Shown one piece after another: positions 1 through 6,270 of a DNA stretch of 8,533 nt. Location of the stretch: contig CALGPD010000112.1 in the NCBI GenBank assembly GCA_937960625.1, forward strand, positions 1 through 8,533, written 5' to 3'. This DNA is from an uncultured Spirochaetia bacterium (GTDB lineage: Bacteria; Spirochaetota; CALGPD01). Position 1 is the first letter of the stretch. Each line of letters begins with the position of its first letter. The translations under genes and the position numbers were made by a program. Under the pieces are notes generated by a model. It had not been told where the DNA came from. It saw only the letters and a list, made by a program, of their open reading frames with translations, and made no database searches.

Positions 1-1728
1 GTATTGATATATCATGGCAAAGGTATTTATACACGTTGGGCTCATGTAAATCCGGTTAAACGCAGTGGTTTTGTTAATGCCGGGCAAGTATTCGCAAGAG
101 TCAGGTATAAAAGCCGGTTTTCTACAGGCCCACATATTCATATGGAATTTATCAAAAGGCACAAAGGTAAATTCTATACAGTTAATTTATTTTCACAGAG
201 TAATGATTATCATTTTTCATTTTTGGATAATAAAAATGTGGCAGGAGGTTTTGAAACCAATTCTCAAAATATTAAATTTAAATCATCATATCGGATATTT
301 TTAAGAAGAGCAAAATGGTTATATAAGAGATATTACCGCAGAAAATATAAAGAGATGCAAAAGCATAAAATTGTTGCTTTGGTTTGGGGCAAAAAAGAAT
401 TAGAAGTTGATGAAGAGGAACTTGATGCTAAAATTATAAGAAATGTGAGAAAATTTTTAAAAGAGAAGGTGGTTTCAAATTTACTTGAAAACTATGATGA
501 ATTAACTCTTGCTCCGAATTTTGTTAAGTTTTTTTCTGCCGCTGTATCTAAGATGATGCAAGTTTCATTGTCTAAAAAAGGAGGGTATTATTTCAATACC
601 CGGCAATATCAGGATTATTATTCCGGCTCTTTTGGCAAATATTATCCTGAATTAGTATATGAAAATTTTAAAAGTTTTTTTTCTACCTTAAACTTAAGAG
701 TTTTTGCTTATATTATTGATGCAATTACAATTTCCGGCCCTTTATATAATGATTTATTAAGTAAAAATACATTTCTAACAAAACTTTTAAAATATGATAA
801 AAGAATTAAAACTATTTTATGGCAGACGTATAAAAAATTTACTTCTGAATATAAGGAGCATATAAAAAAAATATTCTTTATAAATTTGGACTTGCCTAAA
901 AGTATAGATTCACTTGAGAAATTTCATTCTTATTATAAAAAACTTAAAGCTAATAGTAGAAATAAATATAGCGAGTATTACAGAATAGTTGAGAAACTAA
1001 AATTGCTTGATGTTAAATTAACATTGTTACAAAAAAATGCTGATAATTTATTTAATTCAGTAATTGAACATGCAGGATTTGATAAAATCATTAAATACAC
1101 TCAATCGGATTTCAATGTCTATTTGCGGAAATGTTTTGAACAATATATTAATGAGATAGGGATAAATGAAAATTTCCAAACTAAAACTGCAATCAAATCC
1201 GTAATGCTGCGCGATAAGGACAATACAATAAAACGCCTTGTTGAGTCTTTTCCTATAGGTGATCAACTTGGAAAATTTGTTAGAATTATTGATAAAGGTG
1301 ATAAGTTTGTCGTTTTTTTTGAATCGCCCGGGCATTTTTTAGGGCAAAAAATAACCGGTGTAAAACTTGCCAGAAAAAAATCTGAGAAAGCTTTATTATT
1401 GATTGAGCAGAAACAAAAAAAATCAAAGAATTATAGAGTGCTGGCAAAATTTAAACCAAAATTTTACGGAGAGTTTAATACAAGTGGTTTTTACTTTGAA
1501 ATTTTCAAACACGAAAAAATTATTCACTTAAAAAGTACAGGAGAAAGTTCTCAACTTAAACAGTGTTTATCATTAAATGATTTAAAAGAGGTTTATTTAA
1601 ACATTACTGTTCATCCTCTTGATATTACTAAAACAAAATCCGGATTAATAACTAAATTACTCAAACCTTTTGAATATTCAATTCCGGTATCACTTCAAAA
1701 TTTTGAAACTACAGGTAATCCCGGTTGA
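1..1728 (+). CDS. M23 (LytM-type) metallopeptidase domain with long unassigned C-terminal region, 5' partial
   Basis: The frame is open from base 1, so the true start lies upstream; the TTG at base 4 is an internal codon. Residues 1-50 (codon 1 at base 1) match the end of an M23/LytM zinc peptidase domain: H15 in T-R-W-A-H is the usual Y-A-H-L histidine, A-G-Q-V-F follows, and S-T-G-P-H45-I-H47-M-E-F is the H-x-H motif carrying a catalytic His and a zinc ligand. The first zinc motif (H-x-x-x-D) would lie upstream. Such enzymes cut peptidoglycan cross-bridges, or are inactive regulators of amidases, outside the inner membrane. The remaining 530 or so residues are lysine-, tyrosine- and phenylalanine-rich, look helical in the middle and more beta-like after about residue 420, and match no family I recognise. 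M23 domains more often sit at the C-terminus, so this layout is unusual. The loop before S-T-G-P-H lacks the usual glycines, so activity is uncertain. A 71 bp gap separates it from the lipase gene. Confidence 0.8.
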   Translation, partial: VLIYHGKGIYTRWAHVNPVKRSGFVNAGQVFARVRYKSRFSTGPHIHMEFIKRHKGKFYTVNLFSQSNDYHFSFLDNKNVAGGFETNSQNIKFKSSYRIFLRRAKWLYKRYYRRKYKEMQKHKIVALVWGKKELEVDEEELDAKIIRNVRKFLKEKVVSNLLENYDELTLAPNFVKFFSAAVSKMMQVSLSKKGGYYFNTRQYQDYYSGSFGKYYPELVYENFKSFFSTLNLRVFAYIIDAITISGPLYNDLLSKNTFLTKLLKYDKRIKTILWQTYKKFTSEYKEHIKKIFFINLDLPKSIDSLEKFHSYYKKLKANSRNKYSEYYRIVEKLKLLDVKLTLLQKNADNLFNSVIEHAGFDKIIKYTQSDFNVYLRKCFEQYINEIGINENFQTKTAIKSVMLRDKDNTIKRLVESFPIGDQLGKFVRIIDKGDKFVVFFESPGHFLGQKITGVKLARKKSEKALLLIEQKQKKSKNYRVLAKFKPKFYGEFNTSGFYFEIFKHEKIIHLKSTGESSQLKQCLSLNDLKEVYLNITVHPLDITKTKSGLITKLLKPFEYSIPVSLQNFETTGNPG

Positions 1729-1735
1729 AATTTTT

Positions 1736-1741
1736 TATAAT
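1736..1741 (+). promoter_or_regulatory. Possible -10 box (TATAAT) upstream of the lipase gene
   Basis: A perfect TATAAT lies just after the stop codon of the peptidase gene and 58 bp before the lipase ATG. No good -35 box is present at 16-18 bp spacing. A TTGACT at 1741-1746 could be an alternative -35, but its only partner at 17 bp, TAATCT, is poor. In DNA this AT-rich, chance matches are common, so this is a weak call. Confidence 0.25.
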
Positions 1742-1749
1742 TGACTTAA

Positions 1750-1767
1750 ATTATTATTCATAATAAT
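1750..1767. promoter_or_regulatory. 18-bp palindrome upstream of the lipase gene, possible operator
   Basis: ATTATTAT and ATAATAAT form a perfect 8-bp inverted repeat around a 2-nt centre (TC). It lies between the TATAAT/TTGACT elements and the lipase ribosome binding site. No T-run follows, so it does not look like a terminator. The shape suits a dimeric repressor site, and it is loosely like AT-rich Fur/PerR-type boxes, but the arms are all A:T and chance is a real alternative. Confidence 0.3.
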
Positions 1768-1799
1768 CTTACTAAAGCAGTTATTTAAGCGGAGTAATA

Positions 1800-3239
1800 A
1801 TGTCATCATTAAGAGAAGAACACCGTAAGAAATTATATACATTTAATCCTTTTGCGTCAAAAAGGCCGGTTTATTTTGAGTATAAGCCAAAACCCGGATT
1901 TACACTTGAACCTGTAAAAGTTGTTAGTGGATTAAAATTAACTTCTCATGCAGCCACTCAATTGGTTAACCCCTCCACATGGGCTTTTTGGGATAAAGTT
2001 GAGATGTTAGAAGACAGGTCACCGGGAATGATTAGAGAGCAGTTTCTAATGGGCTGTAAATATACTTTATATCCGGCATTAACTGCAGCGTTTGGAACCG
2101 ATGCCCCGCCTTCATGGAATTATTTATTGCATTTTGGTAGAAACTGGAAAAAGAATTTGAAATCGGGCAAACTCCCTGTTTTACTTATCCCCGGAGCAGG
2201 TGACCATGCTCATAGAGCTTATGCGGATCCATCGTATGGCATTCCGGGATTAAATCAAAGTTCCGGTATCGCGCAGTATCTTGATGCTGCTGGTTTTCCT
2301 GTATTTGCAATAACTTTTTCTCATCCACAGGGGTGTAATTTTATTCAATATGAGCAGATTTCCGGAGCAATAAAACGTATAAGAAAAGTGTGTAACGTAA
2401 ATAAAGTTGACCTCGTTGCGCATAGCAAAGGCAATATTCCTGCCAGAATGTACGTTTCAAATATGGCCGGTGTATATTCTCAAGACCTCGTTTTCGGCAA
2501 TGTTAAAAAATATATTACAAAAATGGGCATTGAAGAATTACAATATGTAAACGTTGTTTTTCCTGCTAAAAGATGGATGAGCCCATTTGCCTATGATGTA
2601 AGGCGTCTGGTACAACTTGCAGCTCCCAATAAGGGAATTGATTCTACTTTTAGAACTTTTTCCAGTTCAGCAGGAGCATTTGTCTCCAAGCAAGCTCCCA
2701 TTCCTTTTGTCAGGTATTTTGTTAAAAGGGATTTCGCTCATGATTCAATTCAGGAATCAATATATTATGAGTATAATAATCCCCAGGAAAATAATTATTT
2801 TCCCGGCCAATGCCAGATACTTTATGATTTAGCTACTGAAGATGTTCCTCTGCAAAACACGTTGTCTTCTATGGATGCGGTTGAAAAAATGTATTACGGG
2901 GGCCATTCACTTATCGGAGATTCTTACGGCATTGAATATGCCATTGCGCAAGGAGGAAATTTAATTGATTATTTGCGTATACGCGGTACAAGTGAATACG
3001 TTGAAGTTGCAACTGCAGTTGGAACGAAAAACGTTGTAAATGTAACTTACGCGGGTTTACCAATTCCTATAATGTACGAGGGGGTTACAAGCGACGGACT
3101 GTTGTTTAAAATCAGCGCCGAGGATACGCGGGGGATTAATGTTTCAATGGGAGTTTATGAATTTCCAATAAATCACCTCGAAATGACTTATGACAGTAAA
3201 ATTAGTGAATGGGTTGAAGATATTCTTTCTTATGAATAA
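1800..3239 (+). CDS. Alpha/beta-hydrolase, lipase/esterase-like, no signal peptide
   Basis: Predicted serine hydrolase of the lipase type, probably acting on a lipid ester or similar ester; the substrate is unknown. Strand and oxyanion motif L129-I-P-G-A-G-D (H-G/P-G type) leads into the core. The nucleophile elbow is V-D-L-V-A207-H-S209-K-G211, an A-x-S-x-G variant of G-x-S-x-G as in some bacterial lipases. L-A-A-P-N-K-G at about 273-279 is the usual lipase strand after the elbow. S431-D432-G-L and N458-H459-L are well placed to supply the acid and histidine of the triad. Residues 280-420 probably form the cap or lid. The N-terminal 120 residues are specific to this protein. No signal peptide or membrane segment is visible, so it is probably cytoplasmic. 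The ATG has GGAG at 1791-1794 with 5-nt spacing, which fixes the start. It may be co-transcribed with the small exported protein 23 bp downstream. Confidence 0.85.
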   Translation: MSSLREEHRKKLYTFNPFASKRPVYFEYKPKPGFTLEPVKVVSGLKLTSHAATQLVNPSTWAFWDKVEMLEDRSPGMIREQFLMGCKYTLYPALTAAFGTDAPPSWNYLLHFGRNWKKNLKSGKLPVLLIPGAGDHAHRAYADPSYGIPGLNQSSGIAQYLDAAGFPVFAITFSHPQGCNFIQYEQISGAIKRIRKVCNVNKVDLVAHSKGNIPARMYVSNMAGVYSQDLVFGNVKKYITKMGIEELQYVNVVFPAKRWMSPFAYDVRRLVQLAAPNKGIDSTFRTFSSSAGAFVSKQAPIPFVRYFVKRDFAHDSIQESIYYEYNNPQENNYFPGQCQILYDLATEDVPLQNTLSSMDAVEKMYYGGHSLIGDSYGIEYAIAQGGNLIDYLRIRGTSEYVEVATAVGTKNVVNVTYAGLPIPIMYEGVTSDGLLFKISAEDTRGINVSMGVYEFPINHLEMTYDSKISEWVEDILSYE

Positions 3240-3262
3240 GAAAACCTGCCGATAATATTATA

Positions 3263-3526
3263 GTGAAAAAATATATTTTATGCTTTATTTTAATAATATT
3301 GTTATCATATATTTGCGGTTCATTATATTCACAAATTAAATTATTAAAACCCAACGTTTGTATTTTGTATACAGAAAACATGAATTATTATTGTATTTTT
3401 AAACCCGGGGAGATAAGCTGCAATAAAATGATTTCTAGAAAGTACTTTGGGGAGAAAGTGATTAAAGTTTGGTTTTATTATGGTAAATATTGCCGTGAAT
3501 TTGGTTTTAAATCATATTTAAAATAA
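3263..3526 (+). CDS. Small exported cysteine-rich hypothetical protein
   Basis: 87 residues starting at GTG. Residues 1-23 are a clear Sec signal peptide: M-K-K, a hydrophobic stretch (I-L-C-F-I-L-I-I-L-L), then S-L-Y-S before Q24 as the likely signal peptidase I site. The mature part of about 64 residues is basic and tyrosine-rich and has four cysteines (C33, C44, C53, C77), which could form two disulfides in the periplasm. I do not recognise a family. C18 follows I17, which does not fit a lipobox. No Shine-Dalgarno sequence precedes the GTG, and no other in-frame start lies between the preceding in-frame stop and this codon. Translation may rely on the lipase gene ending 23 bp before, or on a leaderless transcript (TAATAT at 3253-3258, but no good -35). 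The signal peptide is the main reason to believe the gene is real. Confidence 0.65.
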   Translation: MKKYILCFILIILLSYICGSLYSQIKLLKPNVCILYTENMNYYCIFKPGEISCNKMISRKYFGEKVIKVWFYYGKYCREFGFKSYLK

Positions 3527-3552
3527 TATTTATGCATAGTTTATAAAATATT

Positions 3553-3599
3553 AATAAAATTTACTTTTAATTTTATTTAAAATATTGTAATATTTTTTA
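3553..3599 (+). terminator. Weak terminator-like hairpin after the small exported gene
   Basis: A 9-bp stem (3553-3561 with 3569-3577) with a 7-nt loop, then a T-rich run ending in six T's (3593-3598). The stem has no G:C pair and the T-run is not directly adjacent, so an efficient intrinsic terminator is doubtful. The position between two transcription units is suitable. Confidence 0.2.
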
Positions 3600-3613
3600 T
3601 ATGGAAAGATAAA
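3585..3613 (+). promoter_or_regulatory. Possible promoter for the GHKL ATPase gene
   Basis: TTGTAA (3585-3590) and GATAAA (3608-3613) are separated by 17 bp, each matching four of six consensus sigma-70 bases. The start site would be near 3620, giving a leader of roughly 58 nt before the ATG at 3678. AT-richness makes chance matches likely. Confidence 0.3.
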
Positions 3614-3677
3614 ATTATTTAAGTAATAGGGTTATTAAGCATTATTTATTTTAGAATTTTTATTAAAACAGGATAAT

Positions 3678-4868
3678 ATGGCAGAAGCAATAAAAGCACA
3701 AGCACCACAAAAGAAACCAACTATCGGTTTGCCTTCAAAATTTTTATTAACTGATGAAGGGTTATTGTATTTTTCCAAAAGAAATATTCCCGTTAGAGAC
3801 CTTATAACATCAGAAGGCCGGCGTAAATCCGGTTTCCATTGGCAGAATTTTAAAGCTACTTTAGTGCAAAAAATGGTGGTTAACCGTTTGCTCGGTATGA
3901 TTGACATTGACCGCACGGAATTTTTAACTAAACGCGATGAAGTAATTGATGTTACTAAACTTCTAGTATACGGTATTTTATATAAAAAGTTTAAACCTAC
4001 CTTGAATGAAATTTTATTTAGTTCGGATATAATTGAGCAAATAAAAAAAAGTGCGGGCCGAAAAAATCTTGGCCCGGATTTTAAATTTAATCCTCAAATT
4101 GTTCAGAATTTTATGAAAACAAATTCTGAAACAATTAGGACTTTAAAAGAACTTTTATTAATTGACCCTTATGCCATAATTGATCAGGATACGGATTTAA
4201 ATGATAGAAGCAGAGCTGAAAAGAAACGGATTATTCAAAGGTTTATAGAGCAAGTCGATGATAATACATGGTTTCTTCTCCATTTTATCAGCAAGAGTAA
4301 AGGAAAGTTTGAAGTAATTGAAAAAATAAACCGCGTGCTTTTATCATATGTAACGAAAACTAAAATAGCTGATTATATGGCTTTTATGATAATGGAATTG
4401 ATGCAGAATGCTGAAAAAGCTCACTTTGAAAGATTAGCCAACCAAAAGAAAATAGTTATGCCTGATGACAGTATTGATAAATACTTAAAATTAAAACAGA
4501 ATAGAGATAGAATTAATGGATTAGCAAGAAAAAATAATCAGTTTATTAATTTGAATTATAAGTTTGAAGGCGATGCATTAAGTTTAACAAGCAGGCTAAA
4601 ACTTCAGATAACCATTACCAATAAAGGCGTAATGATGGAAAAGACCCGTAAGAGCCTTAATAAAAAGATTAAAGCGGAAATAAGAGAAGAGAGCCTTGCG
4701 AATTTCTATCAAGGTGATTCAGGGGAAAGACTTGGCGCCGGCCTAGGGTTATATTACCTTTCATATCTTGAAGATGCTTGCCGTGAAGAAAAAATGAAAT
4801 TTGAAGCCCGAATAGTTTCTGATGACCGGAGAGAAGAAACTTCAGTTCTCATTACACTTTATATTTAA
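3678..4868 (+). CDS. Orphan cytoplasmic GHKL-fold (histidine-kinase-like) ATPase
   Basis: 396 residues, no signal peptide or membrane segment. The C-terminal part carries GHKL ATP-binding motifs: N-box M-E240-L-M-Q-N244-A-E-K, a degenerate G1 box I-T-I-T-N315-K-G317-V where D-x-G-x-G is expected, and F343-Y fused to a clean G2 box G353-A-G-L-G-L358. About 70 residues separate N-box and G1, longer than usual and with a lysine/asparagine-rich charged insert (about 250-295). Residues 1-230 are mostly helical and unassigned. No H-box with the usual H-E/D is visible, so it is unlikely to be a standard histidine kinase. An anti-sigma-type protein kinase, a split kinase or another ATPase is possible. 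The AGGA at 3670-3673 sits 4 nt before the ATG. Two phosphatase genes lie about 570 bp beyond its stop, past a convergent gene, which suggests but does not prove a shared phospho-signalling role. Confidence 0.75.
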   Translation: MAEAIKAQAPQKKPTIGLPSKFLLTDEGLLYFSKRNIPVRDLITSEGRRKSGFHWQNFKATLVQKMVVNRLLGMIDIDRTEFLTKRDEVIDVTKLLVYGILYKKFKPTLNEILFSSDIIEQIKKSAGRKNLGPDFKFNPQIVQNFMKTNSETIRTLKELLLIDPYAIIDQDTDLNDRSRAEKKRIIQRFIEQVDDNTWFLLHFISKSKGKFEVIEKINRVLLSYVTKTKIADYMAFMIMELMQNAEKAHFERLANQKKIVMPDDSIDKYLKLKQNRDRINGLARKNNQFINLNYKFEGDALSLTSRLKLQITITNKGVMMEKTRKSLNKKIKAEIREESLANFYQGDSGERLGAGLGLYYLSYLEDACREEKMKFEARIVSDDRREETSVLITLYI

Positions 4869-4878
4869 CTGCAAAGTA

Positions 4879-5349
4879 TTAAGATTTATTTAAATCATTT
4901 TTAATCTTGTTAGCCATATCCAGCATATCATTAAGAAAATCTATTTGTTTACCTTGTTTGTCCAGATATTGTTTTATAAAATCCGTATTATTAGTGACAC
5001 CGAGTTCTCTGCCTGTAAATTGATGAATTTCCATTTTAACAGGTTCATTTTTTTCGTTGTAAGTAATATCAATATAATACCTTAGCGCCATTGCGCTGTT
5101 ATAATATTCTTTCCGGGTTAGTTTATCATTTTCGTACATGTATGCGGTTGCTTCGGTTAGTCCAATATCCTTAAAAGTATTTCTTTGTGAGATAAGTTTA
5201 TCATCTTGATAAATAAACTCATAGCGGCCTTGAAATTCGTTAACTAAACCTAGAAATTTTCTTTTATAGAATTTTACATCTAGTAGATTTCCATTTCCTG
5301 CATAATCATAAACATATTTATAGCCTTTTTCTATTTGAATTTTTTTCAT
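4879..5349 (-). CDS. Hypothetical protein with YD-like tyrosine-rich repeats
   Basis: 156 residues with no signal peptide. At least four units of about 25-30 residues share a pattern of alternating aromatic residues, a D/N-rich turn, K-L or N-L, then another aromatic: Y12-x-Y-D-Y...N-L-L-D...Y28; Y43-E-F-I-Y-Q-D-D-K-L...F59; Y70-M-Y-E-N-D-K-L...Y83; and Y91-Y-I-D-I-T-Y-N-E-K. This resembles YD/RHS-like or YwqK/MORN-like beta-hairpin repeats. It is too short for an RHS toxin and may be a small beta-sheet scaffold or immunity-like protein, which is a guess. Residues 123-156 look helical and possibly coiled-coil. The ATG has AAGGA (minus strand, 5359-5363) with 9-nt spacing. It is convergent with the GHKL gene (10 bp between stops) and divergent from the PP2C gene. 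Confidence 0.7.
   Translation of the reverse strand: MKKIQIEKGYKYVYDYAGNGNLLDVKFYKRKFLGLVNEFQGRYEFIYQDDKLISQRNTFKDIGLTEATAYMYENDKLTRKEYYNSAMALRYYIDITYNEKNEPVKMEIHQFTGRELGVTNNTDFIKQYLDKQGKQIDFLNDMLDMANKIKNDLNKS
4883..4908. terminator. Possible terminator at the convergent gene ends
   Basis: GATTT (4883-4887) pairs with AAATC (4892-4896), followed by ATTTTT on the plus strand. AAGATT at 4881-4886 can instead pair with AATCTT at 4903-4908. The element lies inside the last codons of the minus-strand gene, where read-through from the GHKL gene would have to be stopped. Stems are short, so this is tentative. Confidence 0.25.
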
Positions 5350-5370
5350 TATTTATATTCCTTTTTTGTT

Positions 5371-5376
5371 ATTATA
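5371..5376 (-). promoter_or_regulatory. Possible -10 box for the minus-strand repeat-protein gene
   Basis: The minus strand reads TATAAT here, 21 bp before the ATG. The start site would fall roughly 13-16 nt before the ATG, just ahead of the AAGGA site, which is a plausible short leader. No convincing -35 box is present; TTGATT (5398-5403, minus strand) is 21 bp away, too far. Confidence 0.3.
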
Positions 5377-5410
5377 CTTAAAGTAACTTGTGAATAAAAT
5401 CAAGGAAAAA

Positions 5411-5431
5411 CTTATTTAATATATAAATAAG
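5411..5431. promoter_or_regulatory. Inverted repeat touching the ribosome binding site of the PP2C gene
   Basis: CTTATTTA (5411-5418) and TAAATAAG (5424-5431) form a perfect 8-bp inverted repeat with a 5-nt spacer. Its last G is the first base of the GAGGA Shine-Dalgarno site. It could be an operator in the divergent promoter region or a small hairpin next to the ribosome binding site. Each arm has one G:C pair, so chance is possible. Confidence 0.3.
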
Positions 5432-5435
5432 AGGA
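5431..5435 (+). promoter_or_regulatory. Ribosome binding site GAGGA deciding between two TTG starts
   Basis: GAGGA is 4 nt before TTG at 5440 and 7 nt before TTG at 5443. The second spacing is nearer the usual optimum, so the PP2C protein may start one codon later than annotated. No ATG is nearby before the conserved phosphatase motifs begin. Confidence 0.6.
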
Positions 5436-5439
5436 TAGA

Positions 5440-6180
5440 TTGTTGCTGCATCAAAATCAAGTATATATGTTATCTCATGCCGGAATGGTTAGAAAGCAAA
5501 ATGAAGATTATATCGATATGATAAAAGGGAAAAATTTTTTCGTTTTATCCGACGGAATGGGAGGGCATAATGCGGGGGAAGTTGCAAGTAAATTAATCGT
5601 TGAGAGTATTCTTCAGAGTTTTAAACAATTTGAACAGGAATTAACAAATCCGGATAAAATAAGCAGTTTTTTAAAGACATCCATAGACCATGCAAGTAGA
5701 AAAGTTTTTGAGAAATCTCTTAATAATGAAGAACAAAAGGGAATGGGTGGAACAGTTGTTGTTCTTTTTTTGTATGATAAAAAATATTTTCTTTCATGGG
5801 TTGGAGATTCCCGTATTTATTTGCTTCATAAGAAAAGTTTAAAATTATTAACCAGAGATCATTCGTATGTTTGGCAGCTTTATAATTCAGGGAACTTGGG
5901 GTATAAACAGATGCGTCATCATCCTTTAAGGAACGTTATAACAAGGGCTGTTGGAAATAGCTATGAAGTAAACTCCGATTATTTATCGGGAAAATATCAG
6001 CCCGGAGATACTTTTTTACTTTGTTCGGATGGGCTTAACAACGAATTAACGGATGAAGAAATTAATAACATATTATTAAATAATGATAATATTGAAAACT
6101 GTGTTAAAGAGCTCGTCACTTGTGCCAATTCAAATGGTGGGGCAGATAATGTGAGTGTTATTTTAATTAAAACTGAATAG
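5440..6180 (+). CDS. PP2C-family Ser/Thr protein phosphatase (PrpC/Stp type)
   Basis: Metal-dependent (Mn/Mg) phosphatase that removes phosphate from Ser/Thr phosphoproteins; its usual partner is a Hanks-type kinase, not found in this window. All core motifs are present: H13-A-G-x-V-R18-x-x-N21-E-D23, S37-D38-G-M-G-G42, M102-G-G-T-V, W120-V-G-D123-S-R, L137-T-R-D-H, H161-P-L-R-N-V-I-T-R-A-V-G, C195-S-D197-G-L, and G234-A-D236-N-V-S. D38, D197 and D236 are the expected metal ligands. At 246 residues it is a full-length minimal bacterial PP2C with no membrane or sensor part, so it should be cytosolic. It starts at TTG (5440 or 5443; see the GAGGA site). It is divergent from the repeat-protein gene and 90 bp upstream of a second PPM-type phosphatase in the same direction. 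Confidence 0.95.
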   Translation: MLLHQNQVYMLSHAGMVRKQNEDYIDMIKGKNFFVLSDGMGGHNAGEVASKLIVESILQSFKQFEQELTNPDKISSFLKTSIDHASRKVFEKSLNNEEQKGMGGTVVVLFLYDKKYFLSWVGDSRIYLLHKKSLKLLTRDHSYVWQLYNSGNLGYKQMRHHPLRNVITRAVGNSYEVNSDYLSGKYQPGDTFLLCSDGLNNELTDEEINNILLNNDNIENCVKELVTCANSNGGADNVSVILIKTE

Positions 6181-6185
6181 GTATA

Positions 6186-6202
6186 AAAAAAAGTCTTTTT
6201 TT
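6186..6202 (+). terminator. Possible weak terminator after the PP2C gene
   Basis: Seven A's and seven T's flank the triloop GTC (A8-GTC-T7), just after the PP2C stop. The stem is all A:T, so termination may be partial and some read-through into the next gene is possible. The rest of the 90-bp gap (6203-6270) is AT-rich, with no convincing -35/-10 pair and an AAGG site at 6260-6263 before the next ATG. Confidence 0.25.
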
Positions 6203-6270
6203 AAATTATTTAGTGTAATATATTAATATTTAGTTTAAAATTAATTAGTGAGTAAATTTAAGGTAGATTA

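Larger units (their letters stand above)
3527..3677. other. 151-bp AT-rich intergenic region
   Basis: This is the longest non-coding gap in the window. It contains an all-A:T hairpin (AATAAAATT at 3553-3561, AATTTTATT at 3569-3577, 7-nt loop) a little ahead of a T-rich stretch at 3591-3599, which could end transcription of the small exported gene. A possible promoter and the AGGA ribosome binding site (3670-3673) of the GHKL gene follow. I see no small ORF or RNA gene in it. Confidence 0.6.

Noticed and set aside
4..6. TTG as the start of the M23 gene
   Set aside because: The frame is open to base 1, and a start here would cut through the M23 fold and remove its first zinc motif. It is an internal codon of a gene that begins upstream.
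65..304. Plus-strand open frame in another phase at the start of the M23 gene
   Set aside because: It overlaps the H-x-H motif coding region and its translation shows no domain or signal.
1057..1335. Minus-strand open frame inside the M23 gene
   Set aside because: It lies entirely within a gene with clear codon structure, has no ribosome binding site of note and no recognisable motif.
2617..2832. Second-phase open frame inside the lipase gene
   Set aside because: The lipase frame carries the conserved motifs, and this one is a shadow with no support.
3263..3325. Lipoprotein reading of the small exported protein
   Set aside because: The only candidate cysteine, C18, is preceded by Y-I rather than a small residue, so signal peptidase I cleavage after S23 fits better.
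3527..3677. CRISPR array or small RNA gene in the intergenic region
   Set aside because: No regularly spaced repeats and no G:C-rich folded segment, only AT-rich spacer with weak hairpins.
3635..3916. Antisense open frame over the start of the GHKL gene
   Set aside because: No motif or start signal; the plus-strand gene has a ribosome binding site and conserved ATPase boxes.
3678..4868. Standard two-component histidine kinase
   Set aside because: No H-box with the usual H-E/D, no membrane or sensor domain and no adjacent response regulator. Only the ATPase fold is supported.
4879..5349. RHS/YD-repeat toxin or polymorphic toxin fragment
   Set aside because: Far too short, with no RHS core, no toxin domain and an intact start and stop. 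The repeat likeness is only to short beta-hairpin units.
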